Assembly (NCBI RefSeq): GCF_900188485.1 | Contig: NZ_FZPH01000010.1 | Location: forward strand, 82,404 to 146,403 | Reading direction: 5' to 3' | DNA: 64,000 bases | Origin: Asanoa hainanensis | GTDB lineage: Bacteria > Actinomycetota > Actinomycetes > Mycobacteriales > Micromonosporaceae | In this document: positions 28,179-36,780 of the stretch, in pieces | Position numbering within the stretch: position 1 is the stretch's first letter | Layout of the letters: each line of letters opens with the position of its first letter | Made by a program: the position numbers and the translations under genes | Notes under the pieces: model-generated | The model's database searches: none | What the model saw: only the letters and a program-made list of their open reading frames with translations | Told to the model about the DNA's origin: nothing

Positions 28179-29714
28179 ATGCAGGACTTCCCGTATTTGA
28201 CGGTGCTGACGGGGTTGCCGCTGCTCGGCGCGATCGTCGTCTGGTGCCTGCCGAAGTCGAAGCCGGAGACGGCCAAGATCGTGGCGCTGGCCTGGTCACT
28301 GGTGGTCTTCGTGCTGTCGGTGGTCATGTGGATCGCCTTCCAGGCGGGCGGCGACCGGCTCCAGCTCCGCGAGTCGTACGAGTGGATCCCGACCTGGGAC
28401 GCCCGGTTCACCTTCGCGGTCGACGGCATCGCGCTCGTCATGCTGCTGATGGTCACCGTGCTGGTGCCGATCGTGATCCTGGCGTCGTGGCACGACGCCG
28501 ACAAGAGCAAGCGCAGCATCCCGACGTACTTCGCGCTGCTGCTGGTCCTCGAGTTCACGATGATCGGCGTCTTCGCGGCCGCCGACATCTTCCTGTTCTA
28601 CGTGTTCTTCGAAGTCATGCTCGTGCCGATGTACTTCCTGATCGGCAGCTTCGGCGGACACCAGCGGCAGTACGCGGCCGTGAAGTTCTTCCTCTACTCG
28701 CTGGTCGGCGGCCTGTTCATGCTGGCCGCCGTGATCGGCCTGTGGGTGGTCGGCGGGCACACCTTCGACTGGGCGACGCTGATCAACAGCGACTTCGCCA
28801 CCAACACCGGTCGCTGGCTGTTCCTCGGCTTCTTCATCGCCTTCGCCATCAAGGCGCCGTTCTTCCCGTTCCACACCTGGCTGCCGGACGCCGGTGGCGC
28901 CGCTCCCGCGGGCGCCGCCGCGCTGCTGGTCGGCGTGCTCGACAAGGTCGGCACGTTCGGCATCCTGCGCTACTGCCTCCCGCTGTTCCCGGAGGCGTCG
29001 CGCTGGTTCGCGCCCTGGGCGATCGCGCTGGCCGTGATCGGCATCATCTACGCCGCCCTGCTGGCGATCGGCCAGAACGACCTCAAGCGCCTGGTGTCGT
29101 ACACCTCGATCGCGCACTTCGGTTTCATCGGCGTGGGCATCTTCGCCTTCACCACCCAGGCCGGCACCGGCGCGGTGCTCTACATGCTCAACCACGGCCT
29201 GGCCACCGGCCTGCTGTTCCTCGTGGTCGGCATGCTGGTCGCGCGCCGCGGCTCGCAGAACATCCGCGACTTCGGCGGCGCCGGCAAGCTGGTGCCCGTG
29301 CTGGCGGGCGTGCTGTTCTTCGCCGGTCTGGCCTCGCTGGCCCTGCCCGGCACGGCGCCGTTCGTCTCGGAGTTCCTGGTGCTGATCGGCACCTTCACCG
29401 TCAACAAGCCGGTGGCGGTGATCGCGACGCTCGGCATCATCCTGGCGGCCGCGTACGTGCTCTGGATGGTGCAGCGGACGACGCAGGGCAACCTGAACCC
29501 GGCGCTGCTCGACGAGCCACGCATGCGGCGTGACCTCACGGTGCGGGAGAAGGTCGTGGTCGCACCGCTGATCCTGCTGATCCTGTTCCTCGGCTTCTAC
29601 CCGAAGCCGGTCACCGACGTGATCAACCCCGCCGTCCAGGCGACCATGCAAGACGTGGGCAAGTCGGATCCGGCCCCCATCTCCGGCACCACCACGGAGG
29701 CAGCAGTCAAATGA
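28179..29714 (+). CDS. nuoM: NADH-quinone oxidoreductase subunit M
   Basis: A 511-residue antiporter-like proton-pumping subunit with about 14 helices. It shows FFEVMLVPMYFLIG with the conserved Glu, KAPFFPFHTWLPDAGGAAPA, and KRLVSYTSIAHFGFIG. I chose ATG 28179, 2 nt after the nuoL stop; ATG 28164 in the same frame would overlap nuoL by 13 nt. Confidence 0.94.
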   Translation: MQDFPYLTVLTGLPLLGAIVVWCLPKSKPETAKIVALAWSLVVFVLSVVMWIAFQAGGDRLQLRESYEWIPTWDARFTFAVDGIALVMLLMVTVLVPIVILASWHDADKSKRSIPTYFALLLVLEFTMIGVFAAADIFLFYVFFEVMLVPMYFLIGSFGGHQRQYAAVKFFLYSLVGGLFMLAAVIGLWVVGGHTFDWATLINSDFATNTGRWLFLGFFIAFAIKAPFFPFHTWLPDAGGAAPAGAAALLVGVLDKVGTFGILRYCLPLFPEASRWFAPWAIALAVIGIIYAALLAIGQNDLKRLVSYTSIAHFGFIGVGIFAFTTQAGTGAVLYMLNHGLATGLLFLVVGMLVARRGSQNIRDFGGAGKLVPVLAGVLFFAGLASLALPGTAPFVSEFLVLIGTFTVNKPVAVIATLGIILAAAYVLWMVQRTTQGNLNPALLDEPRMRRDLTVREKVVVAPLILLILFLGFYPKPVTDVINPAVQATMQDVGKSDPAPISGTTTEAAVK

Positions 29715-31273
29715 CGATCAAGTTCCCGGACTTCGACTACGCCGCGATCGCGCCGATCCTCATCGTGTTCGGCGTGGCGGCGGTCGGAATCCTCGTCGAG
29801 GCGTTCGTACCGAAGCGCGGTCGCTACCTGACCCAGCTCGTGCTGGCGCTGACCGGTCTGGTCGCGGCGCTGGTCGTGCTGATCACCCAGGCCGACACCC
29901 GGGTGGTGACCGCCGGTCAGGCGATCGCGATCGACGGCCCGGCGCTGTTCCTGCAGGGCTCGATCATCGTGCTGGCCATCATGTCGGTGCTGCTGATCGG
30001 CGAGCGGGCGCTGGAGAAGGGCGGCCCGTTCGTCGCGCAGGCGGCGATCACCGTGGGCTCCGAGGACGACCGCAAGCAGGCGGCGCACGCCGACGGCGCG
30101 ACCGAGGTCTACCCGCTGGCCACGTTCGCCATCGGCGGCATGATGCTCTTCGTCTCGGCCAACGACCTGCTGACGATGTTCATCGCGCTCGAGGTGCTCT
30201 CGCTCCCGCTCTACCTGATGTGTGCGCTGGCTCGCCGCCGGCGCCTGGTCAGCCAGGAAGCGGCACTCAAGTACTTCATGCTCGGCGCGTACGCGTCGGC
30301 GTTCTTCCTGTTCGGTGTCGCGCTGGTCTACGGCTTCACGGCGTCGGTCGAGGCGGCCCCGGGCCGGCAGGCCGGCGGCGTCGACTTCGCCACCATCCAC
30401 GCCGCGGCGACCGCGTCCCCGGCCAACCGCGCGCTGCTCTTCGCCGGCCTGGCGATGATCGCGATCGGCCTGCTGTTCAAGGCGGCCGCGGCGCCGTTCC
30501 ACGTGTGGACGCCGGACGTCTACCAGGGCGCGCCGACGCCGGTCACGGGCTTCATGGCCGCCTGCACCAAGGTCGCCGCGTTCGGTGCCCTGCTGCGGGT
30601 GCTCTACGTCGCCTTCGACGGCGCGCGTTGGGACTTCACCCCGGTGCTCGGCGCGATCGCGATCCTGACCATGCTGGTCGGTGCGGTGCTCGCCGTGACG
30701 CAGACCGACCTCAAGCGACTGCTGGCCTACTCGTCGATCGCCAACGCCGGCTATCTGCTGGTCGGCGTGCTCGCCGGGGTCCGCGGTGGCATCTCCAGCA
30801 CGATGTTCTACCTGGTGGCGTACGGCTTCACGGTGATCGCCGCGTTCGCGGTGGTGACCCTGGTCCGCGACGCCGACGGGGAGGCCACCCACCTGTCCCG
30901 CTGGGCCGGCCTGGGCCGCCGCTCGCCGGTGTTCGCGGGTGTCTTCACGTTCATCCTGCTGGCCTTCGCCGGCATCCCGCTCACCAGTGGCTTCATCAGC
31001 AAGTTCGCGGTGTTCGGGGCGGCGCTGGACGGTGGGCAGACCTGGCTGGTGATCGCCGGCGTGGTGACGAGCATGATCCTCGCGTTCCCGTACCTGCGCG
31101 TGGTGGTCATGATGTGGCTCTCCGAGCCGGGTGAGACGACTCCGACGATCGCCGTGCCCGGTGCGCTGACCGCCGCGGCCCTCGTGATCGGTGTCGCGGC
31201 GACCCTGGTGCTCGGTGTGGCGCCGGCACCGCTGCTCAACCTGTCGGACACCGCTGCGCAGTTCATCCGATAA
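29711..31273 (+). CDS. nuoN: NADH-quinone oxidoreductase subunit N
   Basis: A 520-residue antiporter-like subunit and last member of the operon. It shows FIALEVLSLPLYLMCAL, KAAAAPFHVWTPDVYQGAPT and KRLLAYSSIANAGYLLVG. A hydrophilic insert around residues 110-130 (EDDRKQAAHADGATE) lies between early helices. ATG overlaps the nuoM stop; a terminator follows. Confidence 0.95.
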   Translation: MTIKFPDFDYAAIAPILIVFGVAAVGILVEAFVPKRGRYLTQLVLALTGLVAALVVLITQADTRVVTAGQAIAIDGPALFLQGSIIVLAIMSVLLIGERALEKGGPFVAQAAITVGSEDDRKQAAHADGATEVYPLATFAIGGMMLFVSANDLLTMFIALEVLSLPLYLMCALARRRRLVSQEAALKYFMLGAYASAFFLFGVALVYGFTASVEAAPGRQAGGVDFATIHAAATASPANRALLFAGLAMIAIGLLFKAAAAPFHVWTPDVYQGAPTPVTGFMAACTKVAAFGALLRVLYVAFDGARWDFTPVLGAIAILTMLVGAVLAVTQTDLKRLLAYSSIANAGYLLVGVLAGVRGGISSTMFYLVAYGFTVIAAFAVVTLVRDADGEATHLSRWAGLGRRSPVFAGVFTFILLAFAGIPLTSGFISKFAVFGAALDGGQTWLVIAGVVTSMILAFPYLRVVVMMWLSEPGETTPTIAVPGALTAAALVIGVAATLVLGVAPAPLLNLSDTAAQFIR

Positions 31274-31286
31274 TCCCGTTTCGCTG

Positions 31287-31314
31287 GATGGGGGTCGCTT
31301 TCGCGGCCCCCATC
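31287..31314 (+). terminator. Intrinsic terminator after nuoN
   Basis: GATGGGGG (31287-31294) pairs with CCCCCATC (31307-31314), followed by TGCTGTTTCTG. It sits 14 bp after the nuoN stop and should end the nuo transcript before the prenyl synthase gene. Confidence 0.7.
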
Positions 31315-31387
31315 TGCTGTTTCTGCCTGCCACGCCGGTGCTCCCCAGGGACCTCCGCGCGCTGAGTCGATTTCGCGGTGTGGCATC

Positions 31388-32416
31388 GTGGGTTACGTGG
31401 TGAGGGGGGCGCAAGAGCTGACGTCGATCGGGCTCGACTTTGTCGATCCAGAGGTCGAAGCGTCGGCGCGTGGGGTCCTGGCCGCGGTCGAAGACGAGTT
31501 GCGCACGTGCGTGACGAGTGCCGACCCGATGGTCACGGAAGCCGCGCGGCATCTCGTCGAGGCCGGCGGCAAGCGGTTCCGGCCGCTGCTGGTCGCGCTC
31601 GGCGCGCAGTTCGGTGACCCGACGGCGCCGATGGTGGTGCCGGCCGCGGTGGTGATGGAGCTGACGCACCTGGCGACGCTCTACCACGACGACGTGATGG
31701 ACGAGGCGCCCGTGCGGCGCGGCGTGCGCAGTGCGAACTCCCGGTGGACCAACTCGGTGGCCATCCTGGTCGGCGACTACCTGTTCGCCCGGGCCGCCGA
31801 CCTGGCCGCTGATCTCGGCACCGAGGCCGTCCGGCTGCAGGCGCGCACGTTCGCGCGGCTGGTGCACGGCCAGATCGCCGAGACGGTCGGCCCGCGGCCC
31901 GGCACGGACCCGGTCGCGCACTACCTCGACGTCCTGGCCGAGAAGACCGGCTCGCTGATCGCCACCTCGGCCCGGTTCGGCGGCATGTTCGGTGGTGCCG
32001 GTCCGGAGGCGACCGAGGCGCTGGCCCGCTACGGCGAGAAGATGGGCATCGCGTTCCAGCTCTCCGACGACCTGCTCGACATCGCGTCCGAGTCCGAGCA
32101 GAGCGGCAAGACGCCGGGCACCGACCTGCGCGAGGGCGTGCCGACGTTGCCGGTGCTGTTCGCGCTGGCCTCCGACGACGCTTCCCCGGCGGCGGCCCGG
32201 CTGCGGGAGATCCTGGCCGCCGGCCCGGTCACGGACGACGAGCTCCACGCCGAGGCGCTGTGCCTGCTGCGCGAGTCGTCGGCGATGAAGCAGGCCCGCG
32301 AGACGGTCCGCAGCTACGCGGAAGAGGCGCGGGATCGGCTCACGCCGTTGCCTGCCAACCCCACCCGGGCGGCGTTGGAGTCGCTCTGCGACTTCATCGC
32401 GGACCGCACTGGTTGA
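31388..32416 (+). CDS. Long-chain (E)-polyprenyl diphosphate synthase
   Basis: A 342-residue trans-prenyltransferase that builds the isoprenoid tail, most likely of menaquinone. Both Asp-rich motifs are present: DDVMD at residues 101-105 and DDLLD later, with the GGKRFRPLL and GEK/KTGSL segments of the family. No bulky residue caps the chain just before the first motif, fitting long-chain products. GTG 31388 is the annotated start; GTG 31397 or 31400 are alternatives. The gene sits immediately after nuoN, as in Streptomyces. Octaprenyl, nonaprenyl and heptaprenyl specificity cannot be told apart here. Confidence 0.88.
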   Translation: MGYVVRGAQELTSIGLDFVDPEVEASARGVLAAVEDELRTCVTSADPMVTEAARHLVEAGGKRFRPLLVALGAQFGDPTAPMVVPAAVVMELTHLATLYHDDVMDEAPVRRGVRSANSRWTNSVAILVGDYLFARAADLAADLGTEAVRLQARTFARLVHGQIAETVGPRPGTDPVAHYLDVLAEKTGSLIATSARFGGMFGGAGPEATEALARYGEKMGIAFQLSDDLLDIASESEQSGKTPGTDLREGVPTLPVLFALASDDASPAAARLREILAAGPVTDDELHAEALCLLRESSAMKQARETVRSYAEEARDRLTPLPANPTRAALESLCDFIADRTG

Positions 32417-32704
32417 GGGTTCCAGTCGCGCTGACAGTAAAGGTCCGGTGACCAACCGCGAGCCTGGCAGCGACGCGTCAGCGAGCGGTCTCCGGCGGGA
32501 GCAACGGTCAGGTCCGTCGCGAACCCGGGACATCTTGATCTTGTTCTCCACTTCGTCTGCTGTGCGACAAACCGAGCGTACGAACTCCGCGTATCGGGCG
32601 CATCGACGCTCCGTGTCGATGAATTTGGCGTTCTCGATACCAACAGGCATTTCGCGGACCGGAGCTTTTTCATATGGTGTAAGCCCCGGCCCGCGGAGGT
32701 GGGT
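32417..32704. other. Intergenic region before the IclR gene
   Basis: This 288-bp gap is less GC-rich than its surroundings, especially 32570-32690, and should contain the IclR gene promoter and operator. A 96-residue open frame here lacks recognisable features and I do not believe it. I see no convincing terminator or operator. Confidence 0.45.
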
Positions 32705-33499
32705 GTGCGCGACCCTCTGGCAGAACCATCGGATCTGATCCGCAGCGTTTCCCGCGCCCTACGCGTGCTGGAAGCCGTGGGTCGGGCGCCGAAAGGTCTG
32801 ACCGTCAAGCAGGTCGCTCGCCGGTGCGAGCTCACCGTCGCGACCACCTACCACCTGGTGCGGACGCTGGCCTATGAGGGCTACGTCATCCGCCGGGAGG
32901 ACGGCACCTACATCGTCGGGCTCGAGGTCGCCGACCGCTACCGCGAGCTCGTGGCCGCGTTCCGCGGGCCACCCGCGGTCGGCGACGCGCTGCGCAAGGC
33001 GGCCGTCGACACGGGCTACAGCCATTTTCTCGGCCGCTTCGTCGGCGGACAGGTCGCCATCACCGCGTCGGCGGAGGGACCGCGGTCACCGTACCTGGAG
33101 GAAATGGTCCCCGGCTTCGACGAGGGAGCGCACGCGACGGCGTTGGGGAAGGCCCTGCTGGCCACGCTGACGCCCGATCAGCGGTTCCGCTACCTCCGGG
33201 AGTACGGGATGCGCCCGTTCACGCCGCAGACGCTGACGACGACCGAGGCCTTCGAGAGTGACCTGGCCGCCGGCGAACGCCGTGGCATGCACCTCGAAAT
33301 GGGGCAATACCGACCCGGAGTGGCCTGCGCGGCCGTCATCGTCACGCCTGACCGCGACATGGAGCGCCGGGTCGTGCTCGCCTGCGCGTTGCCGGCGGCG
33401 GAGATGATGACGTCCGCCCGCGTGGTCCGGGCGAAGCTGCTGGCGGTCGCCCGCACGGTCTCCGACGCATTGGGTGCACCAGACAACGGAAACGGCTGA
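32705..33499 (+). CDS. IclR-family transcriptional regulator
   Basis: A 264-residue regulator. The N-terminal winged helix-turn-helix covers residues 10-70 (SVSRALRVLEAVGRAPKGL and LTVATTYHLVRTLAYEGYV), followed by the IclR effector-binding domain with HATALGKALLATL. I prefer GTG 32705, which has GGAGG 5 nt upstream, over GTG 32699, which overlaps that site. The gene stands alone; its effector and targets are unknown. Members usually control catabolic genes and themselves. Confidence 0.88.
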   Translation: MRDPLAEPSDLIRSVSRALRVLEAVGRAPKGLTVKQVARRCELTVATTYHLVRTLAYEGYVIRREDGTYIVGLEVADRYRELVAAFRGPPAVGDALRKAAVDTGYSHFLGRFVGGQVAITASAEGPRSPYLEEMVPGFDEGAHATALGKALLATLTPDQRFRYLREYGMRPFTPQTLTTTEAFESDLAAGERRGMHLEMGQYRPGVACAAVIVTPDRDMERRVVLACALPAAEMMTSARVVRAKLLAVARTVSDALGAPDNGNG

Positions 33500-33558
33500 A
33501 CCGCTGCCGCTTGCCGCACGTGCACCAGGTTGGACACAGATCAGGGGAGGCCGGGAGC

Positions 33559-34074
33559 TTGGCCGACGACGACGCTGAGCTGCTGCGCGCGCTCAACGAA
33601 GAGCACGGAGACGCACTCTTCGCGCACGCGCTGCGGTTGGTGAGCGGCGACCGGCAACGGGCCGAAGACCTGGTGCAGGAGACGATGCTGCGGGCGTGGC
33701 GCCATCCGGAGGCGCTCGACCCGGAGCGCGGCTCCGTGCGGGCGTGGCTGTTCACTACCGCACGACACCTCGCCATCGACGCGTGGCGCCGGCGGACGTC
33801 GCGGGTCGGCGAGGTGGTGACCGACGACCTGCCCGAGCCGCCGCCGGAGGTCGACGAGGCCGACCGGGCGGTCGAGGCGTGGACGGTCGCGGAGGCGTTG
33901 GGCCGCTTGTCGCCCGCGCATCGCGACGTCATCGTCGAATGTTTCTACCAGGGACGCTCGGTCGCCGAGGCCGCCGTCCGGCTGGGCGTGCCACCAGGCA
34001 CGGTGAAGTCGCGCACGCACTACGCGCTGCGCTCGTTGCGCCTCGTACTGGAGGAGATGGGGGTGACCCAGTGA
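33559..34074 (+). CDS. ECF RNA polymerase sigma factor
   Basis: A 171-residue extracytoplasmic-function sigma factor. Region 2 spans RAEDLVQETMLRAWRH to ARHLAIDAWRRR and region 4 spans LSPAHRDVIVECFYQG to GVPPGTVKSRTHYALRSLR. I chose TTG 33559, which has GGAGG 8 nt upstream; the frame is open to TTG 33511, and that form would add a 16-residue tail. The next gene encodes its zinc-finger anti-sigma factor and overlaps by 4 nt. The target promoter and signal are unknown. Confidence 0.88.
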   Translation: MADDDAELLRALNEEHGDALFAHALRLVSGDRQRAEDLVQETMLRAWRHPEALDPERGSVRAWLFTTARHLAIDAWRRRTSRVGEVVTDDLPEPPPEVDEADRAVEAWTVAEALGRLSPAHRDVIVECFYQGRSVAEAAVRLGVPPGTVKSRTHYALRSLRLVLEEMGVTQ

Positions 34075-34796
34075 CGAACTGCCCGCACGCGCTCGACGAC
34101 GGCTCCTACGTTCTGGGTGCCCTGTCGCCGAGCGAACGAGCCGAGTACGAACGGCACCTCGCCGGCTGCCCGGCGTGCCGGGAGGCGGTCGCGGAGATCG
34201 CGGTGCTGCCCGGCCTGCTCGGACGGCTGGCCGATCCGGACCAACTGGATCTGTCCGCTGCTTCGCCTCCGCCGGACCGGCTGCCTTCTTTGCTCACGCG
34301 GGTCGGCGACGAACGGCGGCGTTCGCTGGTTCTTCGCCGGCGGCGGCGGGTGGGCGCAGTGCTTCTCGCGGCCGGGCTCGCGGCCGTGGTCGGAGTCGGG
34401 GTCGCGGGCGTCGACGCCGGCTGGTTCGGTGGCCGCGCGGGCGCCGGGTCCGTCGCCGCTCGGGGCACGCAGATCACCGGCAAGCTGGTCGCCATGCAGC
34501 CCGTCGGCAACACGGTGCCGATCACCGCCGAGATCGGCATCAACGGCACCAAGTGGGGCACCGAGATCAGCATGCGGTGCACGTACAAGGCCGGTGGGGA
34601 CAGCTCGAAGTCGTGGACGTTCCGGCTCGTGGCCCACGGCGCCGACGGGGCCAAGGAGCAGGTCGGCTCGTGGGTGGCCGCCGCCGGTGAGACGGTCGAG
34701 ATGAACGGCGCGACGCGGTTCACCGGGCGGGAACTGGTCCGGTTGGAGCTGACGCGGTACGACGGGACAGCGCTGCTGGCGTACGACGTGCCTTAG
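34071..34796 (+). CDS. Membrane-anchored zinc-finger anti-sigma factor
   Basis: A 241-residue protein. The cytoplasmic N terminus has the zinc-binding anti-sigma motif (ERHLAGCPACREAV, HxxxCxxC) that holds the preceding ECF sigma factor inactive. A transmembrane helix lies at about residues 100-125 after the basic run LRRRRR, and the outer domain has about 115 residues with a beta-rich look. GTG 34071 overlaps the sigma stop as GTGA. Signal release probably needs proteolysis or a redox change at the zinc site. It ends one base before the convergent rarD stop. Confidence 0.88.
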   Translation: MTNCPHALDDGSYVLGALSPSERAEYERHLAGCPACREAVAEIAVLPGLLGRLADPDQLDLSAASPPPDRLPSLLTRVGDERRRSLVLRRRRRVGAVLLAAGLAAVVGVGVAGVDAGWFGGRAGAGSVAARGTQITGKLVAMQPVGNTVPITAEIGINGTKWGTEISMRCTYKAGGDSSKSWTFRLVAHGADGAKEQVGSWVAAAGETVEMNGATRFTGRELVRLELTRYDGTALLAYDVP

Positions 34797-35720
34797 CTAG
34801 GTCGTCGCGTTTGCCAGCTCTTGTCGTTCGGCTTTGTTCGCGCGGGCCGTGCGTCGTGCCGTGCGGAGGCCGTCGGCGGTGAAGACGATCAGCGCGAGCC
34901 AGACCAGGGCGAAGCCGGCGAGCCGGGCCGGTGGCATCGGCTCGTGGTAGAGGAAGACGCCGAGGGCGAGCTGCAGGCTCGGTGTCAGGTACTGGAGGAT
35001 GCCGAGCGCGGTCAACGGGATCCGGTTGGCGGCGCCGGCGAAGAAGAGCAGTGGGATGGCGGTGACCGCGCCCGCGAGGACCAGCAGGATCGTGATGTGC
35101 GCGTCGTCGCCGAAGGTGCTGGTCGGGGTGCTGGTCAGGTAGAGCAGGTAGGCGAGGCAGGGCAGCGCGAGGACGCCGGACTCGACCAGGAGCCCCTCCG
35201 CCGCGGCGAGCCTGAGCCGCTTCTTCACGAGTCCGTAGCCGCCGAAGCTGACGGCCAGGGTGAGCGCGATGTACGGCAGCCGCCCGTAGTCGATCGTGAG
35301 CACCGCGACGGCCCCGGCCCCGATGCCGACTGCCAGCCACTGCAGTGGCCTGAGCCGCTCCCTGAGCACTGTCACGCCGAGGACGACGGTGACCAGGGGA
35401 TTGATGAAGTAACCGAGGGCGGTCTCGACGACGCGGTCGCTGTTGACGCCGTAGATGTACATCCACCAGTTGACGGCGAGCAGGGTGGCGGCGAAGGCGA
35501 TGGCGGCGAGGGCGCGGGGTCGTTTCAGTAATGCCAGCAGCTGTTTCCCGCGGCGCAGGGCGAGCAGGATCAACGCGACCAGCACCACGGACCAGACCAC
35601 GCGGTGGGCGAGGATCTCGACGGAGCCGGCCTGGTGCAGTTGCTTGATGTAGATCGGCATGAACCCCCAGAGGAGGTACGCGCCGAGGCCGAACAGGTAT
35701 CCCTTGCGCAGTTCGGTCAT
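34797..35720 (-). CDS. rarD: RarD-like EamA-family transporter
   Basis: A 307-residue inner membrane protein with ten predicted helices in two EamA repeats, with the RarD signature KGYLFGLGAYLLWGFMPIY at the N terminus and ILAHRVVWS soon after. RarD homologues are annotated as chloramphenicol-sensitive proteins; substrate is unknown. ATG 35720 overlaps the GNAT gene stop as ATGA, so the two are coupled. Its stop is directly adjacent to the convergent anti-sigma gene. Confidence 0.88.
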   Translation of the reverse strand: MTELRKGYLFGLGAYLLWGFMPIYIKQLHQAGSVEILAHRVVWSVVLVALILLALRRGKQLLALLKRPRALAAIAFAATLLAVNWWMYIYGVNSDRVVETALGYFINPLVTVVLGVTVLRERLRPLQWLAVGIGAGAVAVLTIDYGRLPYIALTLAVSFGGYGLVKKRLRLAAAEGLLVESGVLALPCLAYLLYLTSTPTSTFGDDAHITILLVLAGAVTAIPLLFFAGAANRIPLTALGILQYLTPSLQLALGVFLYHEPMPPARLAGFALVWLALIVFTADGLRTARRTARANKAERQELANATT

Positions 35721-36256
35721 GGGGTGTTCCGCCGGTCGATCTCCATCCACCGGTCCGGTCGGGCGACCGGCACGAAGCCGGCTTTGGCGTAGACCCCGTG
35801 CGCGTCCTTCGTCGCCAGGATGATCCGCAGGACTCCGATGTCGGCGAGCAGGTCACGTGCGGTCTCGGCGAGCCAGGTCCCCAGGCCGTGACCCCGCTCG
35901 TCGTTGTCGACGTAGACGTCACACAACCAGCCGAAGGTTGCCCGGTCGGTAACGATCCGGGCGAACGCGACCTGGGTCTGGTCGTCGGTGCGATAGACGC
36001 CCAGGGCGATGGAGTTTTCTAGGGAGCGCTCGACGATGTCGCGGGGGCGGTTGGCGGCCCAGTAGGAGTCTGTCGAGAGCCAGCGGTAGACCCGGTCGAC
36101 GTCGATCTGGCTGGGGTCCGACGAGAGCAGATGCCCGCCTCGAACCTCGCTCCAGACCGGAACGTCAGACGCCGCGGCGGTGCCCGTGGCGCCGCCGTTG
36201 GCGGTGCCGTCGGTGGGTGCGGTTGGGCGCGCGCCGGCCCTGGTGGTCGTGTCCAC
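35717..36256 (-). CDS. GNAT-family N-acetyltransferase
   Basis: A 179-residue protein. The first 35 residues are a low-complexity Thr/Ala/Gly stretch, so the true start may be later than GTG 36256. The GNAT core follows, with the acetyl-CoA-binding motif A at VDNDERGHGLGTWLAE and the late segment HGVYAKAGFVPV. Substrate unknown. It is translationally coupled to rarD downstream. Confidence 0.82.
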   Translation of the reverse strand: MDTTTRAGARPTAPTDGTANGGATGTAAASDVPVWSEVRGGHLLSSDPSQIDVDRVYRWLSTDSYWAANRPRDIVERSLENSIALGVYRTDDQTQVAFARIVTDRATFGWLCDVYVDNDERGHGLGTWLAETARDLLADIGVLRIILATKDAHGVYAKAGFVPVARPDRWMEIDRRNTP

Positions 36257-36270
36257 GCAGCCGACGTTAG

Positions 36271-36331
36271 CCCGCGACCGATCGACGGTCGCGGGCCAAT
36301 GCGGTGCTCGCGGCCCTGTTAAGGGCCCTTT
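36271..36331. repeat. Two hairpins upstream of the GNAT gene
   Basis: CCCGCGACC (36271-36279) pairs with GGTCGCGGG (36287-36295). GGCCCT (36312-36317) pairs with AGGGCC (36322-36327) and is followed by CTTTTCC. The second resembles the GTTAAGGGCCCTT-type short repeats I know from Micromonosporaceae intergenic DNA. With no plus-strand gene upstream, a terminator role is doubtful. Confidence 0.35.
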
Positions 36332-36353
36332 TCCTAGCCTTTTGCCGGCGCGA

Positions 36354-36749
36354 TCAGTCCCGATCGAAGATCAGGCCGAGCACCCAGGTGACGAGGCTCA
36401 CGAACAGCGCGCCCAGCACCGCCGCGGGCCAGAAGCTCTCGACGTCGAACGGCAGGTCGACCTGCTCGGCGATCCACCCCGTCAGCATGAACAGCAACGC
36501 GTTGACGACGATCGCGATCAGCCCGAGGGTCAGGATGTAAAGCCCACACCCGAGCGTCTTGATGATCGGCTGCAGCACGGCGTTGACCACACCGAAGATC
36601 ACCGCGACCAGAATGACGGTCAGCACCACCTGACCGGTCGAGTCGGTGTCCAGCGTGATGCCGGGAATGATCAGAGTCGCCAGCCAGAACGCGAACGCCG
36701 TGGCCAGCAGCCTGACAACAACACCTTTCATGAAACCCATGCGCGGCAT
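36354..36749 (-). CDS. Holin-like four-helix membrane protein
   Basis: A 131-residue protein of the phage-holin-family-4-like membrane group common in actinobacterial chromosomes. About four hydrophobic helices: RLLATAFAFWLATLIIPGI, VVLTVILVAVIFGVVNAVL, LYILTLGLIAIVVNALLFML and FWPAAVLGALFVSLVTWVLG. No phage genes surround it, so a lysis role is not implied. ATG 36749 is the longest start; ATG 36740 or 36731 (MKGVVVRLL) are equally plausible and fit the family better. It lies 31 bp after eccE on the same strand. Confidence 0.75.
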   Translation of the reverse strand: MPRMGFMKGVVVRLLATAFAFWLATLIIPGITLDTDSTGQVVLTVILVAVIFGVVNAVLQPIIKTLGCGLYILTLGLIAIVVNALLFMLTGWIAEQVDLPFDVESFWPAAVLGALFVSLVTWVLGLIFDRD

Positions 36750-36780
36750 AGTGCCATGGAGATCGCCGCTAGTCGCCCCC

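Noticed and set aside
29597..32650. A 1017-codon open frame on the minus strand
   Set aside because: Antisense to nuoN and the prenyl synthase, Arg/His/Gln-rich with no motif; a shadow frame.
32448..32738. A 96-codon open frame before the IclR gene
   Set aside because: No domain or good ribosome site, overlaps the IclR start in another frame, and lies in the regulatory gap.
36312..36331. Plus-strand intrinsic terminator
   Set aside because: The hairpin and T-run look right, but no plus-strand gene precedes it; listed as a repeat instead.
36354..36749. Prophage remnant suggested by the holin-like protein
   Set aside because: No integrase, structural or lysis genes nearby; this holin-like family is common on actinobacterial chromosomes outside prophages.
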